The notes below the pieces were generated by a model, which saw only the letters and a list, made by a program, of their open reading frames with translations, was not told the origin of the DNA and did not search any database. From Pseudoxanthomonas sp. CF385 (GTDB taxonomy: Bacteria; Pseudomonadota; Gammaproteobacteria; Xanthomonadales; Xanthomonadaceae): a stretch of DNA of 64,000 nucleotides. Made by a program: the position numbers and the translations under genes. Below are positions 52,748 through 61,538 of the stretch, piece by piece (position 1 is the stretch's first letter; every line of letters begins with the position of its first letter). The DNA is taken from the NCBI RefSeq assembly GCF_900104255.1, contig NZ_FNKZ01000001.1:1890001-1954000 (forward strand), in the 5' to 3' direction.

Positions 52748-53023
52748 GTGTCCAATGCAATTCGATTTCTGGAATCCATGGGGGCATCCGCCTCGCTGCG
52801 TGGAGCGGCGGATTACGCGGCCGCGGTAGCTGCACTCGAGGTGGAGCCTGCCCAGCGTGCCGCCTTGCTCGGCCGGGACGCCGATGCGCTCGCCAGGCTG
52901 CTGGATGGTCGCCCGGCGATGTTCTGCATGATCCTCGCGCCGGACGAGGGCAAGGAAGACGAAGCGCAGGAACAAGCGGACGAGCAGACGGGTGGAGACG
53001 AAGAGCCCGGCGAAAAGGAGTAG
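52748..53023 (+). CDS. Split-borosin precursor peptide (binding domain plus core)
   Basis: This 91-residue protein starts at GTG, with GGGGAA six bases upstream. Residues 1-54 are a helical domain (SNAIRFLESMG, ADYAAAVAALEVEPAQRAALL, DADALARLLDG) resembling the SonA borosin-binding domain. A short hydrophobic stretch RPAMFCMILAPDE (55-67) follows in the position of the SonA core, which is the likely methylated segment. The rest is a very acidic tail (EGKEDEAQEQADEQTGGDEE). It lies 133 bases after the methyltransferase gene on the same strand. Confidence 0.75.
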   Translation: MSNAIRFLESMGASASLRGAADYAAAVAALEVEPAQRAALLGRDADALARLLDGRPAMFCMILAPDEGKEDEAQEQADEQTGGDEEPGEKE

Positions 53024-53072
53024 CCTCCGGAAGCGTTTCGCTCCGGTTGCATCGGTCGGTCAGGAGAAGGAC

Positions 53073-54893
53073 ATGAAACTCGGGAAAGGACACGCCTTGT
53101 GGGCCGCCGCCGTCATGGCATGCATATGCGCATGGCCGGCACAGGCTCAGGTTTCATCGGACATCGATGCGTTGATCAAGCAGGCTGAGGCGATCAAGAC
53201 GTCCCAGCCTGCGAAGTTCTACGACGTGCTGGAACGCCTCGAGAAGCGCGTCGAGGAAGCGACGCCCGAGCAGCGCCTCAAGCTGAGGCTGCTGCGGGCG
53301 CACGGCTTCCTGATGAAGGGGAAGTCGGAACCCGCGATCCGCGAGCTCCGGCAGATCCAGCAGGAAACCAAGGATCCGGAGATGTTGTTCTGGACCGGTT
53401 CGCTGCTCGTGAACACCTACGCGCTGACACGCAAGTTCGAACAGGGCCTGACGACCCTCAACGAAATCCTGCCGCTCGCCACCAAGGTCGAGAAGAAGGA
53501 CGTACGCCATCGCGGCTTGCTGGTCGCGGGCCTGCTGTACAACCAGGTCGGCGAGTATGCGCTCGGCCAGCAATACGCCCGCCAGGTGCTGGCGGACACT
53601 CCTGAGGGACGCAACCAGTGCGCGGCCGGCAACCTCGTCGCCGAAGCGGCGCTGGGCCTGAAGCAGGCGCCTTCGGAGGAGATGATCTTCCGGACCATCA
53701 AGTTCTGCGAGGAGCAGAAGGAGCCCATCCTCGGCGGACTCACGCGGACCTATCTGGCGCGCAAGTGGGTGGACGACGGCAAGATCGATCAGGCGATCGA
53801 ACTGCTCGAGCGCTACCTGCCGACCGTCACCGCGACAGGCTATCCGCTGGTCATCAGCGAATACCACGCGATGCTGGCCAGCATGTACCTGAAACTCGGC
53901 GACATGCGTACCGCGCAGACGCACGCGGACGAGGCCGTGAAGCGGGGCATGGGCATGACCTCGCTGCCGTTGGTCGTGGCCTACAAGTCGCTGTACGAGA
54001 TCGCTAACAAGCAGGGCCACGCCGAAGTCGCCCTCCTGCGCTACCAGCAGTACGCCGAGGCCGACAAGGCGTACCTCAATGACGTGAAGACGCGCCAGCT
54101 CGCCTACCAGATCGTCCGCCAGCAGATCCTGCAGAAGACGCAGCAGATCAGCATGCTGGATCAGGAGAACCAGGTGTTGCAGCTGCAACGCCAGGTCGAC
54201 CAGCAGGCGGCGCAGAACACCCGGCTCATCGTGATCCTGCTGATCGTGCTGGTGGCCTCCATCGGCTACTGGGCCTTCAAGATCAAGCGCGTGCAGCTGT
54301 CGCTGAAGAAGATGGCCGAGACCGATGCCCTGACCGGCATCTGCAACCGCCACCACTTCACCATCCGCGCCGAGCGCGCGCTGGCCGAATGCGCCCGCAA
54401 CGGCGAGCAGGCCGCGCTGATCATGTTCGACCTGGACCACTTCAAGAACATCAACGACCGTTTCGGCCACGGCACCGGCGACTGGGCGTTGAAGGAAGTG
54501 TCCGAGGCCAGCAAGGGCTTCTGCCGTCGCATCGACGTGATCGGCCGCCTCGGTGGCGAAGAATTCGCCATCCTGATGTACGGCTGCGATCTGCGTGCCG
54601 CCGCCCGCGTGGCCGAGGACTGCCGTGTGCGCCTGGCGCAGATCGACACCCGCGATACCGGCCATGTCTTCGCCATCACGGGCAGCTTCGGCGTGACCTC
54701 CAGCATGCAGTCCGGCTACAGCCTGGCCAAACTGCTCTCGCACGCCGACAAGCAGCTTTACCGCGCCAAGCACCAGGGCCGCAATCGCGTCTGCGTCTAC
54801 GAACCCGCGCACGAACACGCGCGCGACGCCGGCAGCAACGTGCTGGAACTGCCTTCGCGCGAAGGCCGCGCCGAACACCACATCGGCGCCTGA
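53073..54893 (+). CDS. Periplasmic TPR-sensor diguanylate cyclase
   Basis: This 606-residue protein starts at ATG with CAGGAGAAGG upstream. A signal peptide (MACICAWPAQAQ) is followed by a TPR-like helical sensor (about 40-390), a coiled coil, one membrane segment (LIVILLIVLVASIGYW) and a GGDEF domain with GGEEF. The I-site RRID precedes it at the correct spacing, so both synthesis and product inhibition are expected. It is convergent with another diguanylate cyclase. Confidence 0.92.
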   Translation: MKLGKGHALWAAAVMACICAWPAQAQVSSDIDALIKQAEAIKTSQPAKFYDVLERLEKRVEEATPEQRLKLRLLRAHGFLMKGKSEPAIRELRQIQQETKDPEMLFWTGSLLVNTYALTRKFEQGLTTLNEILPLATKVEKKDVRHRGLLVAGLLYNQVGEYALGQQYARQVLADTPEGRNQCAAGNLVAEAALGLKQAPSEEMIFRTIKFCEEQKEPILGGLTRTYLARKWVDDGKIDQAIELLERYLPTVTATGYPLVISEYHAMLASMYLKLGDMRTAQTHADEAVKRGMGMTSLPLVVAYKSLYEIANKQGHAEVALLRYQQYAEADKAYLNDVKTRQLAYQIVRQQILQKTQQISMLDQENQVLQLQRQVDQQAAQNTRLIVILLIVLVASIGYWAFKIKRVQLSLKKMAETDALTGICNRHHFTIRAERALAECARNGEQAALIMFDLDHFKNINDRFGHGTGDWALKEVSEASKGFCRRIDVIGRLGGEEFAILMYGCDLRAAARVAEDCRVRLAQIDTRDTGHVFAITGSFGVTSSMQSGYSLAKLLSHADKQLYRAKHQGRNRVCVYEPAHEHARDAGSNVLELPSREGRAEHHIGA

Positions 54894-54896
54894 TCG

Positions 54897-54919
54897 CGGA
54901 CCGCCCGGGAGGCGGTCCG
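54897..54919. terminator. Bidirectional hairpin between two convergent cyclase genes
   Basis: CGGACCGCC (54897-54905) pairs with GGCGGTCCG (54911-54919) around CGGGA. There is no T-run on the plus strand. Confidence 0.5.
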
Positions 54920-54954
54920 TACAAACCCGAAGGAAGAGACGCCCTGGCGATGCG

Positions 54955-56046
54955 TCAGGGCGTGACGGTGGCCGTCTGCAACCCTTCGTGCACCGCCCAC
55001 TGGTTGCGGCCGTTGCTCTTGGCGCGGTAGAGCGCACGGTCAGCGGCTTCCAGCCACGCGCGCAGACCTGCAGACGAGGCGTCCGCGCGCGCCAGACCGA
55101 GGCTGACGGTGGGCTGCAGGCCCGGCGCGCTGTCCAGGCGCAGCGCTTCCACGCCTTCTCGGATGCGTCGTGCGACCTTCTCGGCGGCGACCAGATCGCT
55201 GCCGCGCAGGAGCACGGCGAACTCGTCGCCACCCAGGCGCCCGGCGCAGTCCAGGGTGCGGATGCTGTGGCCGATCACGCCGGCGACCGCGCGCAGCATG
55301 TCGTCGCCCGCGGCATGCCCGTGGCGGTCGTTGATGGTCTTGAAGTGATCGATGTCGATCATCATCAGCGTGGCCGGTTCACCGGTTTCGGCGCACTGCG
55401 CGAGCAGCAGCGCCGCCTGGTCCTGCCAGTAGCGGCGACTGTCCAGGCCGGTGAGGGTGTCGCGACGGCTGAGTTCGTCCAGCATGCGGTTCTGCCGCTT
55501 GACCTTGCGGACCAGCCGGTAGCTGGCCTGGCTGACGGCGATCGAATGGATCAGCAGCATCGGCAGGCAGGCCAGCATCACCGGCATGCTGGTGACGGGG
55601 CTCAGCTCGAAGCCGGTGAGCGCGCCTGCCAGCAGCGCGCCGGCCAGCATCAGCGGCAACGACCAGTACCACAGGCGATCGATGCCGGTGCTGATCTTGT
55701 CCACCGTGGCCAAGGTCACCAGCAGCACGCTGGGCAGCAGGTTGAACGCCATCAGCGGCACCCACATGCCGGCCAGGGTCGAATCGATGAGCAGGTTGCG
55801 GATCTCGCCGCGGAAGGGTTCGCGATGGCGCAGGGCGAGCCAATACGCCAGTTGCGGCCAAAGAAGTGCGGTGAAGCCCAGCCAGGCCCAAGCGCCCCAA
55901 CCGGCGCCGTTCTCCAGCAGCACCGCGCCTACCGGCAGGGCGGCCAGGCCCATGCCCAGCATGCGCAGCCGGTAGATCCGGCGTGGCAGGCGCTGGGCGT
56001 GGTGGCGCACCGGATGGGCGTCGGATGGCGATACGTCGAACGGCAT
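54955..56046 (-). CDS. MASE2-domain diguanylate cyclase (AdrA/DgcC-like)
   Basis: This 363-residue protein has an N-terminal MASE2 sensor of about five or six membrane helices (RRIYRLRMLGMGLAALPVGA, GEIRNLLIDSTLAGMWVPLM) and a C-terminal GGDEF domain with GGDEF and the I-site RTLD. It should make c-di-GMP at the inner membrane. AdrA-like enzymes control cellulose or other exopolysaccharide synthesis in enterics; no such operon is nearby. Confidence 0.9.
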   Translation of the reverse strand: MPFDVSPSDAHPVRHHAQRLPRRIYRLRMLGMGLAALPVGAVLLENGAGWGAWAWLGFTALLWPQLAYWLALRHREPFRGEIRNLLIDSTLAGMWVPLMAFNLLPSVLLVTLATVDKISTGIDRLWYWSLPLMLAGALLAGALTGFELSPVTSMPVMLACLPMLLIHSIAVSQASYRLVRKVKRQNRMLDELSRRDTLTGLDSRRYWQDQAALLLAQCAETGEPATLMMIDIDHFKTINDRHGHAAGDDMLRAVAGVIGHSIRTLDCAGRLGGDEFAVLLRGSDLVAAEKVARRIREGVEALRLDSAPGLQPTVSLGLARADASSAGLRAWLEAADRALYRAKSNGRNQWAVHEGLQTATVTP

Positions 56047-56226
56047 TGGCGCGTGGAGTCCCCTCGCTCGTGGCGGCCAGTCCCCCGGGTGCCCCGCGGG
56101 GAGGGTGGAGTGTAGGTCAAACCGTGACGACGGGCACGTCACGGACTTCTGCCCACGACAGCGGCCTGGCCCAGGCGAACTTGAGCGCTGACCGATAATC
56201 GGTGCCACGTTCGCTGAGACCCCGCC

Positions 56227-56886
56227 ATGCCCGATGCCACGCCGCGCGCTTCCGTTCGCCCGCTCCCGGCGATCCGCCTGGCGGCCGGGTCGGCGATCGT
56301 CGGGGCGGTCCTGTTCCTGCTGGTCGCGGGTGCGCTGCAGATCGTTCGCCACGACCTGTCCTGGCCCCAGGCCACGCTGAGCCAATACCTGAGCGGGCCC
56401 TACGGCCTGCTGCTGCGTATCGCTTATTGCCTGCTGGCGGCCACCATCGTCCTGCTGGCGATGGGCCTGCGTGCGCAGTTGGCGCCGCAGGCGCGGAGCG
56501 GGGCTCCTGTGCTGCTGTTCTGCCTCGGTGCGGCCGCCCTGGCCGGCGTGGCCGTGGGCGATTCCTGGCTGCCGATGTTCGCGCCGGAGTTCCACCGTTG
56601 GTTCCACCACATCTGCGCGATCACGGCCTTCCTCTGTGTCACCGCGGGCATGTTGCTGCAAGCGTGGCGGTTCCGGCTGGACGCGGCGTGGCGATCACAT
56701 TTTCCGCTCGCGGCGGCGTGGTCGCTCGCGTGCTTCGTGCTGCTATGGGTCCATGCGCTGTGGGCCCCGGCCGGGAAGGGTTGGGTGCAGAAGCTGCTGA
56801 TCGCATCGATCGTCGCAGCGATGTTGCTTGCAGGCACATGGCTCTGGCGCGCCAGCACCCGTGCGATGACGGGGGCGCGGCGCTAA
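56227..56886 (+). CDS. DUF998 membrane protein
   Basis: This 219-residue protein has six membrane segments. It has SWPQATLSQYLSGPYGLLLRIA and later WFHHICAITAFLCVTAGM, typical of DUF998. The function is unknown. The ridA gene follows after 29 bases. Confidence 0.82.
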   Translation: MPDATPRASVRPLPAIRLAAGSAIVGAVLFLLVAGALQIVRHDLSWPQATLSQYLSGPYGLLLRIAYCLLAATIVLLAMGLRAQLAPQARSGAPVLLFCLGAAALAGVAVGDSWLPMFAPEFHRWFHHICAITAFLCVTAGMLLQAWRFRLDAAWRSHFPLAAAWSLACFVLLWVHALWAPAGKGWVQKLLIASIVAAMLLAGTWLWRASTRAMTGARR

Positions 56887-56915
56887 GCTGCGGGCATCAC
56901 ACAGGAGACCGATCC

Positions 56916-57260
56916 ATGATCCAGCGATTCGACGTAGGCGCGCGCCTCTCCGAAATGGCCATCCACAACGGCGTGATCTACCTGGCGGGGCAGGTGGCGG
57001 AAGACGCGACCCAAGGCATCGCCGGGCAGACCGAGCAGGTGCTCGCCGAGATCGACGCGCTGCTCGCGCGCGCCGGCAGCGACAAGGCGAAGATCCTGCG
57101 CGCGGAGATCTTCATCAAGGACCTGCACGATTTCGAAGCGATGAACCGCGTGTGGGATGCGTGGGTGCCGGAAGGCAACGCGCCGCCGCGCGCGACGGTG
57201 CAGGCGAATCTGGCGCGCGCCGGATGGCTGATCGAGATCGTGGTGACCGCGGCGGTCTGA
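56916..57260 (+). CDS. RidA-family deaminase-like protein
   Basis: This 114-residue protein belongs to the Rid superfamily, starting MIQRFDVGARLSEMAIHNG and holding the key Arg in PPRATVQANLA, with a C-terminal IEIVVTAAV. RidA hydrolyses reactive enamine or imine intermediates. The N-terminal RFDVGARLSEMAIHNG suggests the RutC-like/Rid subgroup rather than classical RidA. A short gene follows three bases later. Confidence 0.85.
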   Translation: MIQRFDVGARLSEMAIHNGVIYLAGQVAEDATQGIAGQTEQVLAEIDALLARAGSDKAKILRAEIFIKDLHDFEAMNRVWDAWVPEGNAPPRATVQANLARAGWLIEIVVTAAV

Positions 57261-57263
57261 TCG

Positions 57264-57476
57264 ATGGCGACGCGCAAGCCAGGCCCGTGGCAGCGTCCTG
57301 CGCCAACGCGGCGCGGCGGTGGCCTCACGCTCACCCCGGCCCAGGTGGAAGAGGCCCGGGCCCGCGCCGAAGCGGCGGGTCGGCGCTATCCCAACCTGGT
57401 CGACAACATGTACGTCGCCGCCAAGGCGCGGCGCAAAAACGAGGCAAAAAAGCCTGCGACGGACGAGACTGAATGA
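57264..57476 (+). CDS. Small basic protein, conserved type
   Basis: This 70-residue protein is Arg/Lys rich with PGPWQRPAPTRRGGGLTLTP and ARARAEAAGRRYPNLVDNMY. It is linked to ridA by three bases. The role is unknown. Confidence 0.65.
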   Translation: MATRKPGPWQRPAPTRRGGGLTLTPAQVEEARARAEAAGRRYPNLVDNMYVAAKARRKNEAKKPATDETE

Positions 57477-57522
57477 GAGTTCAGCGGCCTGAGGTGCAGC
57501 ATGCACATCCGGCCGTAAATGT

Positions 57523-57540
57523 CTGTAATAAAACTGCTTT
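57523..57540 (+). promoter_or_regulatory. Orphan Pho-box-like sequence
   Basis: CTGTAAT-AAAA-CTGCTTT matches the Pho box layout (two 7-base half-sites related to CTGTCAT separated by four AT-rich bases). It stands between two convergent genes, with no gene on the plus strand for at least 1.4 kb. Confidence 0.35.
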
Positions 57541-57590
57541 GAAACGCTAACCGGACCTCAACAACGGCTCGCGTATCGTGCGCCCACGTT

Positions 57591-57642
57591 CCGCAGCCGC
57601 TGCGGCACGCACTTCCCGGGGTGCGCGCCGCAGCCCCTGCGG
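57591..57642. terminator. Pair of similar hairpins between convergent genes
   Basis: CCGCAG-CCG-CTGCGG (57591-57605) and CCGCAG-CCC-CTGCGG (57628-57642) are near-identical small hairpins 22 bases apart, with no T-run. Confidence 0.35.
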
Positions 57643-57650
57643 ACGACCAG

Positions 57651-58919
57651 TCAGGCGTTGCGTTGCGCCAGCCAGTCGACCACGCCCCGCGCGGCCTGGC
57701 GACCGCTGGCGAAGCACGCCGTCAGCAGGTAGCCGCCGGTGGGAGCCTCCCAGTCGAGCATCTCGCCGGCGGCGAATACGCCGGGCAGCCCGCGCAGCAT
57801 CAGGCGCGCGTCCAACGCTTCCAGTGGCACGCCGCCGGCGCTGCTGATGGCCTCCGCGATCGGGCGGGGGCGCTGCAGGCGGAACGGGAAGCGCTTCAGC
57901 GTCGCCGCGATCTTGGCGGGATCGGCCAGCGCCGCCTTGTCGAGCACTTCGTACAGCAGCGCCGCCCGCACGCGGCTCACACCGGCTTCGCGACGCAGCT
58001 GCTCGCTGAGGCTGCGCGAGCCGCGCGGCTTGGCCAGCCGGCGTGCCAGGTCCTGTTCCTCACGCCCCGGCAGCAGGTCCAGCACCAGCGTGGCCTGGCC
58101 ATCGCGTGCGATGGCATCGCGCAGCATCGGAGAGAGCGCGTAGACCAGGCTGCCCTCGATGCCGGTGGCGGTGAGGACGCACTCGCCCTGACGGTGGTGC
58201 GGCGTGCCGTCCGCGTCCTGCCAATGGGCCGTGACCGGTTTCAGCGGTTCGCCGGCGAAGCGGCTCGCGAGATGCGCGCTCCAGCCGATGTCGAAGCCGC
58301 AGTTGGAGGGCCGCAGCAGTGCGATCTCGACCCCGCGCGACTGCAGCGCATCCACCCACGCGCCGTCCGAACCGAGTTCCGGCCAGCTGCCGCCCCCCAT
58401 TGCGAGCACGACGGCATCGGCGCGCACGTCGACATCGCCGTCGGGTGTCGCGAAGTGCAAGGCACCGTCCGCACGCCAGCCGGTCCAGCGGTGCAGCACG
58501 TGGAAGCGCACGCCCTGTTCGCGCAGGCGCCGCACCCAGCCGCGCAACAGCGGCGCCGCCTTGAGATCGGTCGGGAATACCCGGCCCGAGGTCCCGACGA
58601 AGGTGTCCACGCCCAGGCCGCGCGCCCAGGTGCGCAGGGCGTCGGCATCGAAGTCGCGCAACCAGGCGGCGACCTCGTGCGTGCGCGTGCCGTAGCGCGT
58701 GACGAAGACGTCGAACGGATCGGAGTGGGTCAGGTTCATGCCGCCCTTGCCGGCGATCAGGAACTTGCGTCCCACCGAGCCCTTCGCGTCGTACAGATCG
58801 ACCTGCAACCCCGCCGCGCGCAGGGTTTCGGCGGCCATCAGGCCGGCCGGTCCGCCGCCGATGATGGCGACCGTGTGCGGGGGGCAGGGCGTGTCGGGGT
58901 GTTGCGAAGACATCCGCAT
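57651..58919 (-). CDS. HI0933-type FAD-dependent flavoprotein (TIGR03862-like)
   Basis: This 422-residue protein has the dinucleotide motif VAIIGGGPAGLMAAETLRA, the HI0933-family KFLIAGKGGMNLTHSDP, LAMGGGSWPELGSDG, and the C-terminal GVFAAGEMLDWEAPTGGY. It is a predicted NAD(P)/FAD oxidoreductase whose substrate is not known. A second ATG at 58913, two codons in, is an equally possible start. Confidence 0.9.
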   Translation of the reverse strand: MRMSSQHPDTPCPPHTVAIIGGGPAGLMAAETLRAAGLQVDLYDAKGSVGRKFLIAGKGGMNLTHSDPFDVFVTRYGTRTHEVAAWLRDFDADALRTWARGLGVDTFVGTSGRVFPTDLKAAPLLRGWVRRLREQGVRFHVLHRWTGWRADGALHFATPDGDVDVRADAVVLAMGGGSWPELGSDGAWVDALQSRGVEIALLRPSNCGFDIGWSAHLASRFAGEPLKPVTAHWQDADGTPHHRQGECVLTATGIEGSLVYALSPMLRDAIARDGQATLVLDLLPGREEQDLARRLAKPRGSRSLSEQLRREAGVSRVRAALLYEVLDKAALADPAKIAATLKRFPFRLQRPRPIAEAISSAGGVPLEALDARLMLRGLPGVFAAGEMLDWEAPTGGYLLTACFASGRQAARGVVDWLAQRNA

Positions 58920-59000
58920 AGTATGCCGTGCCCGGCCAGCACTCCCGGCGGGCGCATGGCCTGCGGTATCGTCGTGCGCAACGCTTGAAGGGGATCACTG

Positions 59001-60605
59001 ATGCTGATGTCGCCTGCGGTCGCGCGCCGCGCCCTGTTGTTGCTCTGCCTGGTCGCACCGGCGGCTGTCGCCAAAGAGCCGCCGCCGCCCGCGTTGCAGG
59101 ACCTCGACACCTACGTCGAGTCGGTGCGCAAGGCCTTCGATGTGCCGGGCATCGCGGTGGCGGTGGTGAAGGATGGCGAGGTGGTGCTGGCGCGGGGGTG
59201 GGGCGAGCGCGAGATGGGCAAGCCGGCCAAGGTCGACGCGCACACGATGTTCGCCATCGCCTCGAACACCAAGGCCTTCACCTCGGCCTCGCTGTCGATG
59301 CTGGCCGACGAAGGCAAGCTCACCCTGGAAGACCGCGTGATCGACCATCTGCCGTGGTTCCGCATGGCCGATCCCTACGTCACCCGCGAAATGCGCATCC
59401 GCGATCTGCTGGTCCATCGCAGCGGCTTGGGCCTGGGCGCGGGAGACCTGCTGTATTGGCCCACCACCACCTACAGCAACCGCGAGGTGGCCGAGCGCCT
59501 GCGCGATGTGCCGCTCAGTGGCGGGTTCCGCGAGCGCTATGCCTACGACAACATCCTCTACGGCGTCGCCCAGCTGGTGGTGGAGCAGGCCAGTGGCCAG
59601 TCCTACGAACAGTTCCTGCGCACGCGCTTCTTCCAGCCGCTGGGCATGCGCGAGACGCGCTACAACAGCGACACGTTGAAGCCGGGCGACAACGTCGCCA
59701 CCGGCCATGCCATGGCCGACTTAACCACGCTGCAGCCGGCGCCGCGGATGACGTGGCGCAATGTCGCCGGCGCGGGCGGCGTCTATGCCAGCGTGAACGA
59801 CATGGCGAAGTGGATGAACGCCCAGCTCGCCGGCGGTACGTATCGGGACGCGCAGGGGCGGGAACATGCGCTGTTCACGCCCGCCCGCCAGAAGGCGATG
59901 TGGTCCTTGGTCACGCCGATCCCGATCTCCGAACCCAAGGTGGAGGCGCTGAAAGCCGCCAAGCCGAACTTCCTCGGCTACGGCGAAGGCTGGATGGTCT
60001 CGGACTTCCAGGGTCGCAAGCTGGTGTGGCACACCGGCGGCTGGCCGGGCATGGTGTCGCGCGTCACCCTGGTGCCGGAGCGGAAGCTGGGCGTCGTCGT
60101 GCTGACGAACCAGGAAGTCGGTGCCGCCTTCCACGCGATCACCCTGAAGGTGCTGGACGCGTATCTGGCGAACAGCGGCACCGACTGGCTGGCTGCCTAC
60201 CAGGCGCAGGTCGCGCAGGCCAAAGACAACGCCGACGAACACTGGCAGAAGCTGCAGGCCGCGCGCGATGCCACGTCGAAGCCCTCGCTGCCGCTGGCGA
60301 AGTACGCCGGCACGCTGCGCGACCCGTGGTATGGCGATGTGGTCGTCGCGCAGGAAGGCGAGGGCCTGGTGCTGCGCTTCAGTCGTACGCCCGAACTGGT
60401 GGGCGACCTGCAGCCGTGGCAGCACGATACCTTCGTGGTCCGCTGGCGCGAACGCTGGCTCAATGCCGATGCGTTTCTGACGTTCTCGTTGAAGCCGGAT
60501 GGCGGCATCCGCGAAGCGCGGATGGAGGCGATTTCGCCGCTGACCGATTTCAGCTTCGACTTCCACGACCTGCGGTTGGCGCCGGTCGTGGAAGCGAAGG
60601 ACTGA
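59001..60605 (+). CDS. Secreted serine hydrolase (beta-lactamase class C/S12) with C-terminal DUF3471
   Basis: This 534-residue protein has a signal peptide ending near VAPAAVAK. The SxxK motif is SNTK (about residue 88). YDN (about 184) takes the YxN position and HTGG (about 345) the KTG position. A C-terminal DUF3471-like domain (about 420-530) follows. This arrangement is typical of D-aminopeptidase- or esterase-like members rather than resistance enzymes. Confidence 0.88.
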   Translation: MLMSPAVARRALLLLCLVAPAAVAKEPPPPALQDLDTYVESVRKAFDVPGIAVAVVKDGEVVLARGWGEREMGKPAKVDAHTMFAIASNTKAFTSASLSMLADEGKLTLEDRVIDHLPWFRMADPYVTREMRIRDLLVHRSGLGLGAGDLLYWPTTTYSNREVAERLRDVPLSGGFRERYAYDNILYGVAQLVVEQASGQSYEQFLRTRFFQPLGMRETRYNSDTLKPGDNVATGHAMADLTTLQPAPRMTWRNVAGAGGVYASVNDMAKWMNAQLAGGTYRDAQGREHALFTPARQKAMWSLVTPIPISEPKVEALKAAKPNFLGYGEGWMVSDFQGRKLVWHTGGWPGMVSRVTLVPERKLGVVVLTNQEVGAAFHAITLKVLDAYLANSGTDWLAAYQAQVAQAKDNADEHWQKLQAARDATSKPSLPLAKYAGTLRDPWYGDVVVAQEGEGLVLRFSRTPELVGDLQPWQHDTFVVRWRERWLNADAFLTFSLKPDGGIREARMEAISPLTDFSFDFHDLRLAPVVEAKD

Positions 60606-60609
60606 TGGC

Positions 60610-61044
60610 TCACTCGTGCGGTGTGACGTCCAGCAGTTCGACGTCGAACACCAGTGAGGCGCCGGGCGGGATCACGCCGCCCGCGCCGGCGTTGCCGTAG
60701 CCGAGGTCGGCCGGAATCAGCAGGGTGCGCTTGCCGCCCACCTTCATGCCCGCCACGCCGTCGTCCCAGCCGCGGATCACCTGGCCCGCGCCGAGCAGTA
60801 AGGTGAAAGGCTCGCCGCGGTCGACCGAGCTGTCGAACTTCATCCCGTGCTTGTCCGGCGCGTTCTCGTCGTACAGCCAGCCGGTGTAGTGCACGGTGAC
60901 GTCGCTGCCGCTGGTGGCGATGGCGCCGGTGCCTGCCTGCGTATCGAGGCGTTGCAGGTCGGCCACGCTGCCGCCGGGCGGGGGACCTGCAGGCGTGCAG
61001 GCGGCAAGCAGGGTCAGCGAGAAAGCGAGCAGCAGGGAGCGCAT
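60610..61044 (-). CDS. FKBP-type peptidyl-prolyl isomerase lipoprotein
   Basis: This 144-residue protein has lipobox LAAC at about residue 15. A single FKBP domain follows with VTVHYTGWLYD, GQVIRGWDDGVAGMKVGGKR and LIPADLGYGNAGAGGVIPP, and most active-site residues are conserved. It assists folding at the membrane or periplasm. It is convergent with the serine hydrolase. Confidence 0.93.
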   Translation of the reverse strand: MRSLLLAFSLTLLAACTPAGPPPGGSVADLQRLDTQAGTGAIATSGSDVTVHYTGWLYDENAPDKHGMKFDSSVDRGEPFTLLLGAGQVIRGWDDGVAGMKVGGKRTLLIPADLGYGNAGAGGVIPPGASLVFDVELLDVTPHE

Positions 61045-61119
61045 CGGTCGTCCGGATGAGAGGGGCGTGCAGGGTAGCGCACGCCGGTACGCTCAACGCT
61101 GACCGGCTAGACTGTCGCG

Positions 61120-61482
61120 ATGGCGAAACTCTTCCTCAACCTGCGCAACGTGCCGGCCGACGAAGCCGATGAGGTGCGCGAGATGCTGCGTGCGCATGCG
61201 ATCGACTTCTACGAGACGCCACCCAGCCCGTGGGGCATTTCCGCGGGGGGGCTGTGGATCGAGGACGCCGACGCGTTGGCGCGCGCCAAGGTCCTGATGG
61301 CGGAGTACCAGGCCCGGCGTCGTGACGATGCGCGCGCCGAGCAGGCCAGCGCCGAGCGCGAAGGGCGAGCGGAGACCTTCGGCAGCCTGCTGCGCGACCG
61401 GCCGGTTTACGTGGTCGGGATGCTGGCCGCGATGCTCTTCATCATCGCGCTGACGCTGGCCTTGCCCTGGCTGCTGCTCTGA
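61120..61482 (+). CDS. DUF6164 family small membrane protein
   Basis: This 120-residue protein begins MAKLFLNLRNVPADEADEVRE and has a DUF2007-like ferredoxin-fold part (IDFYETPPSPWGISAGGLWI) and one C-terminal membrane segment (VVGMLAAMLFIIALTLALPW). The function is unknown. Confidence 0.85.
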   Translation: MAKLFLNLRNVPADEADEVREMLRAHAIDFYETPPSPWGISAGGLWIEDADALARAKVLMAEYQARRRDDARAEQASAEREGRAETFGSLLRDRPVYVVGMLAAMLFIIALTLALPWLLL

Positions 61483-61538
61483 GGATCAGGCCGCGACCCG
61501 TGCATCGGGATCGTCCATCGCGACGTCCTTGCGGTGGA

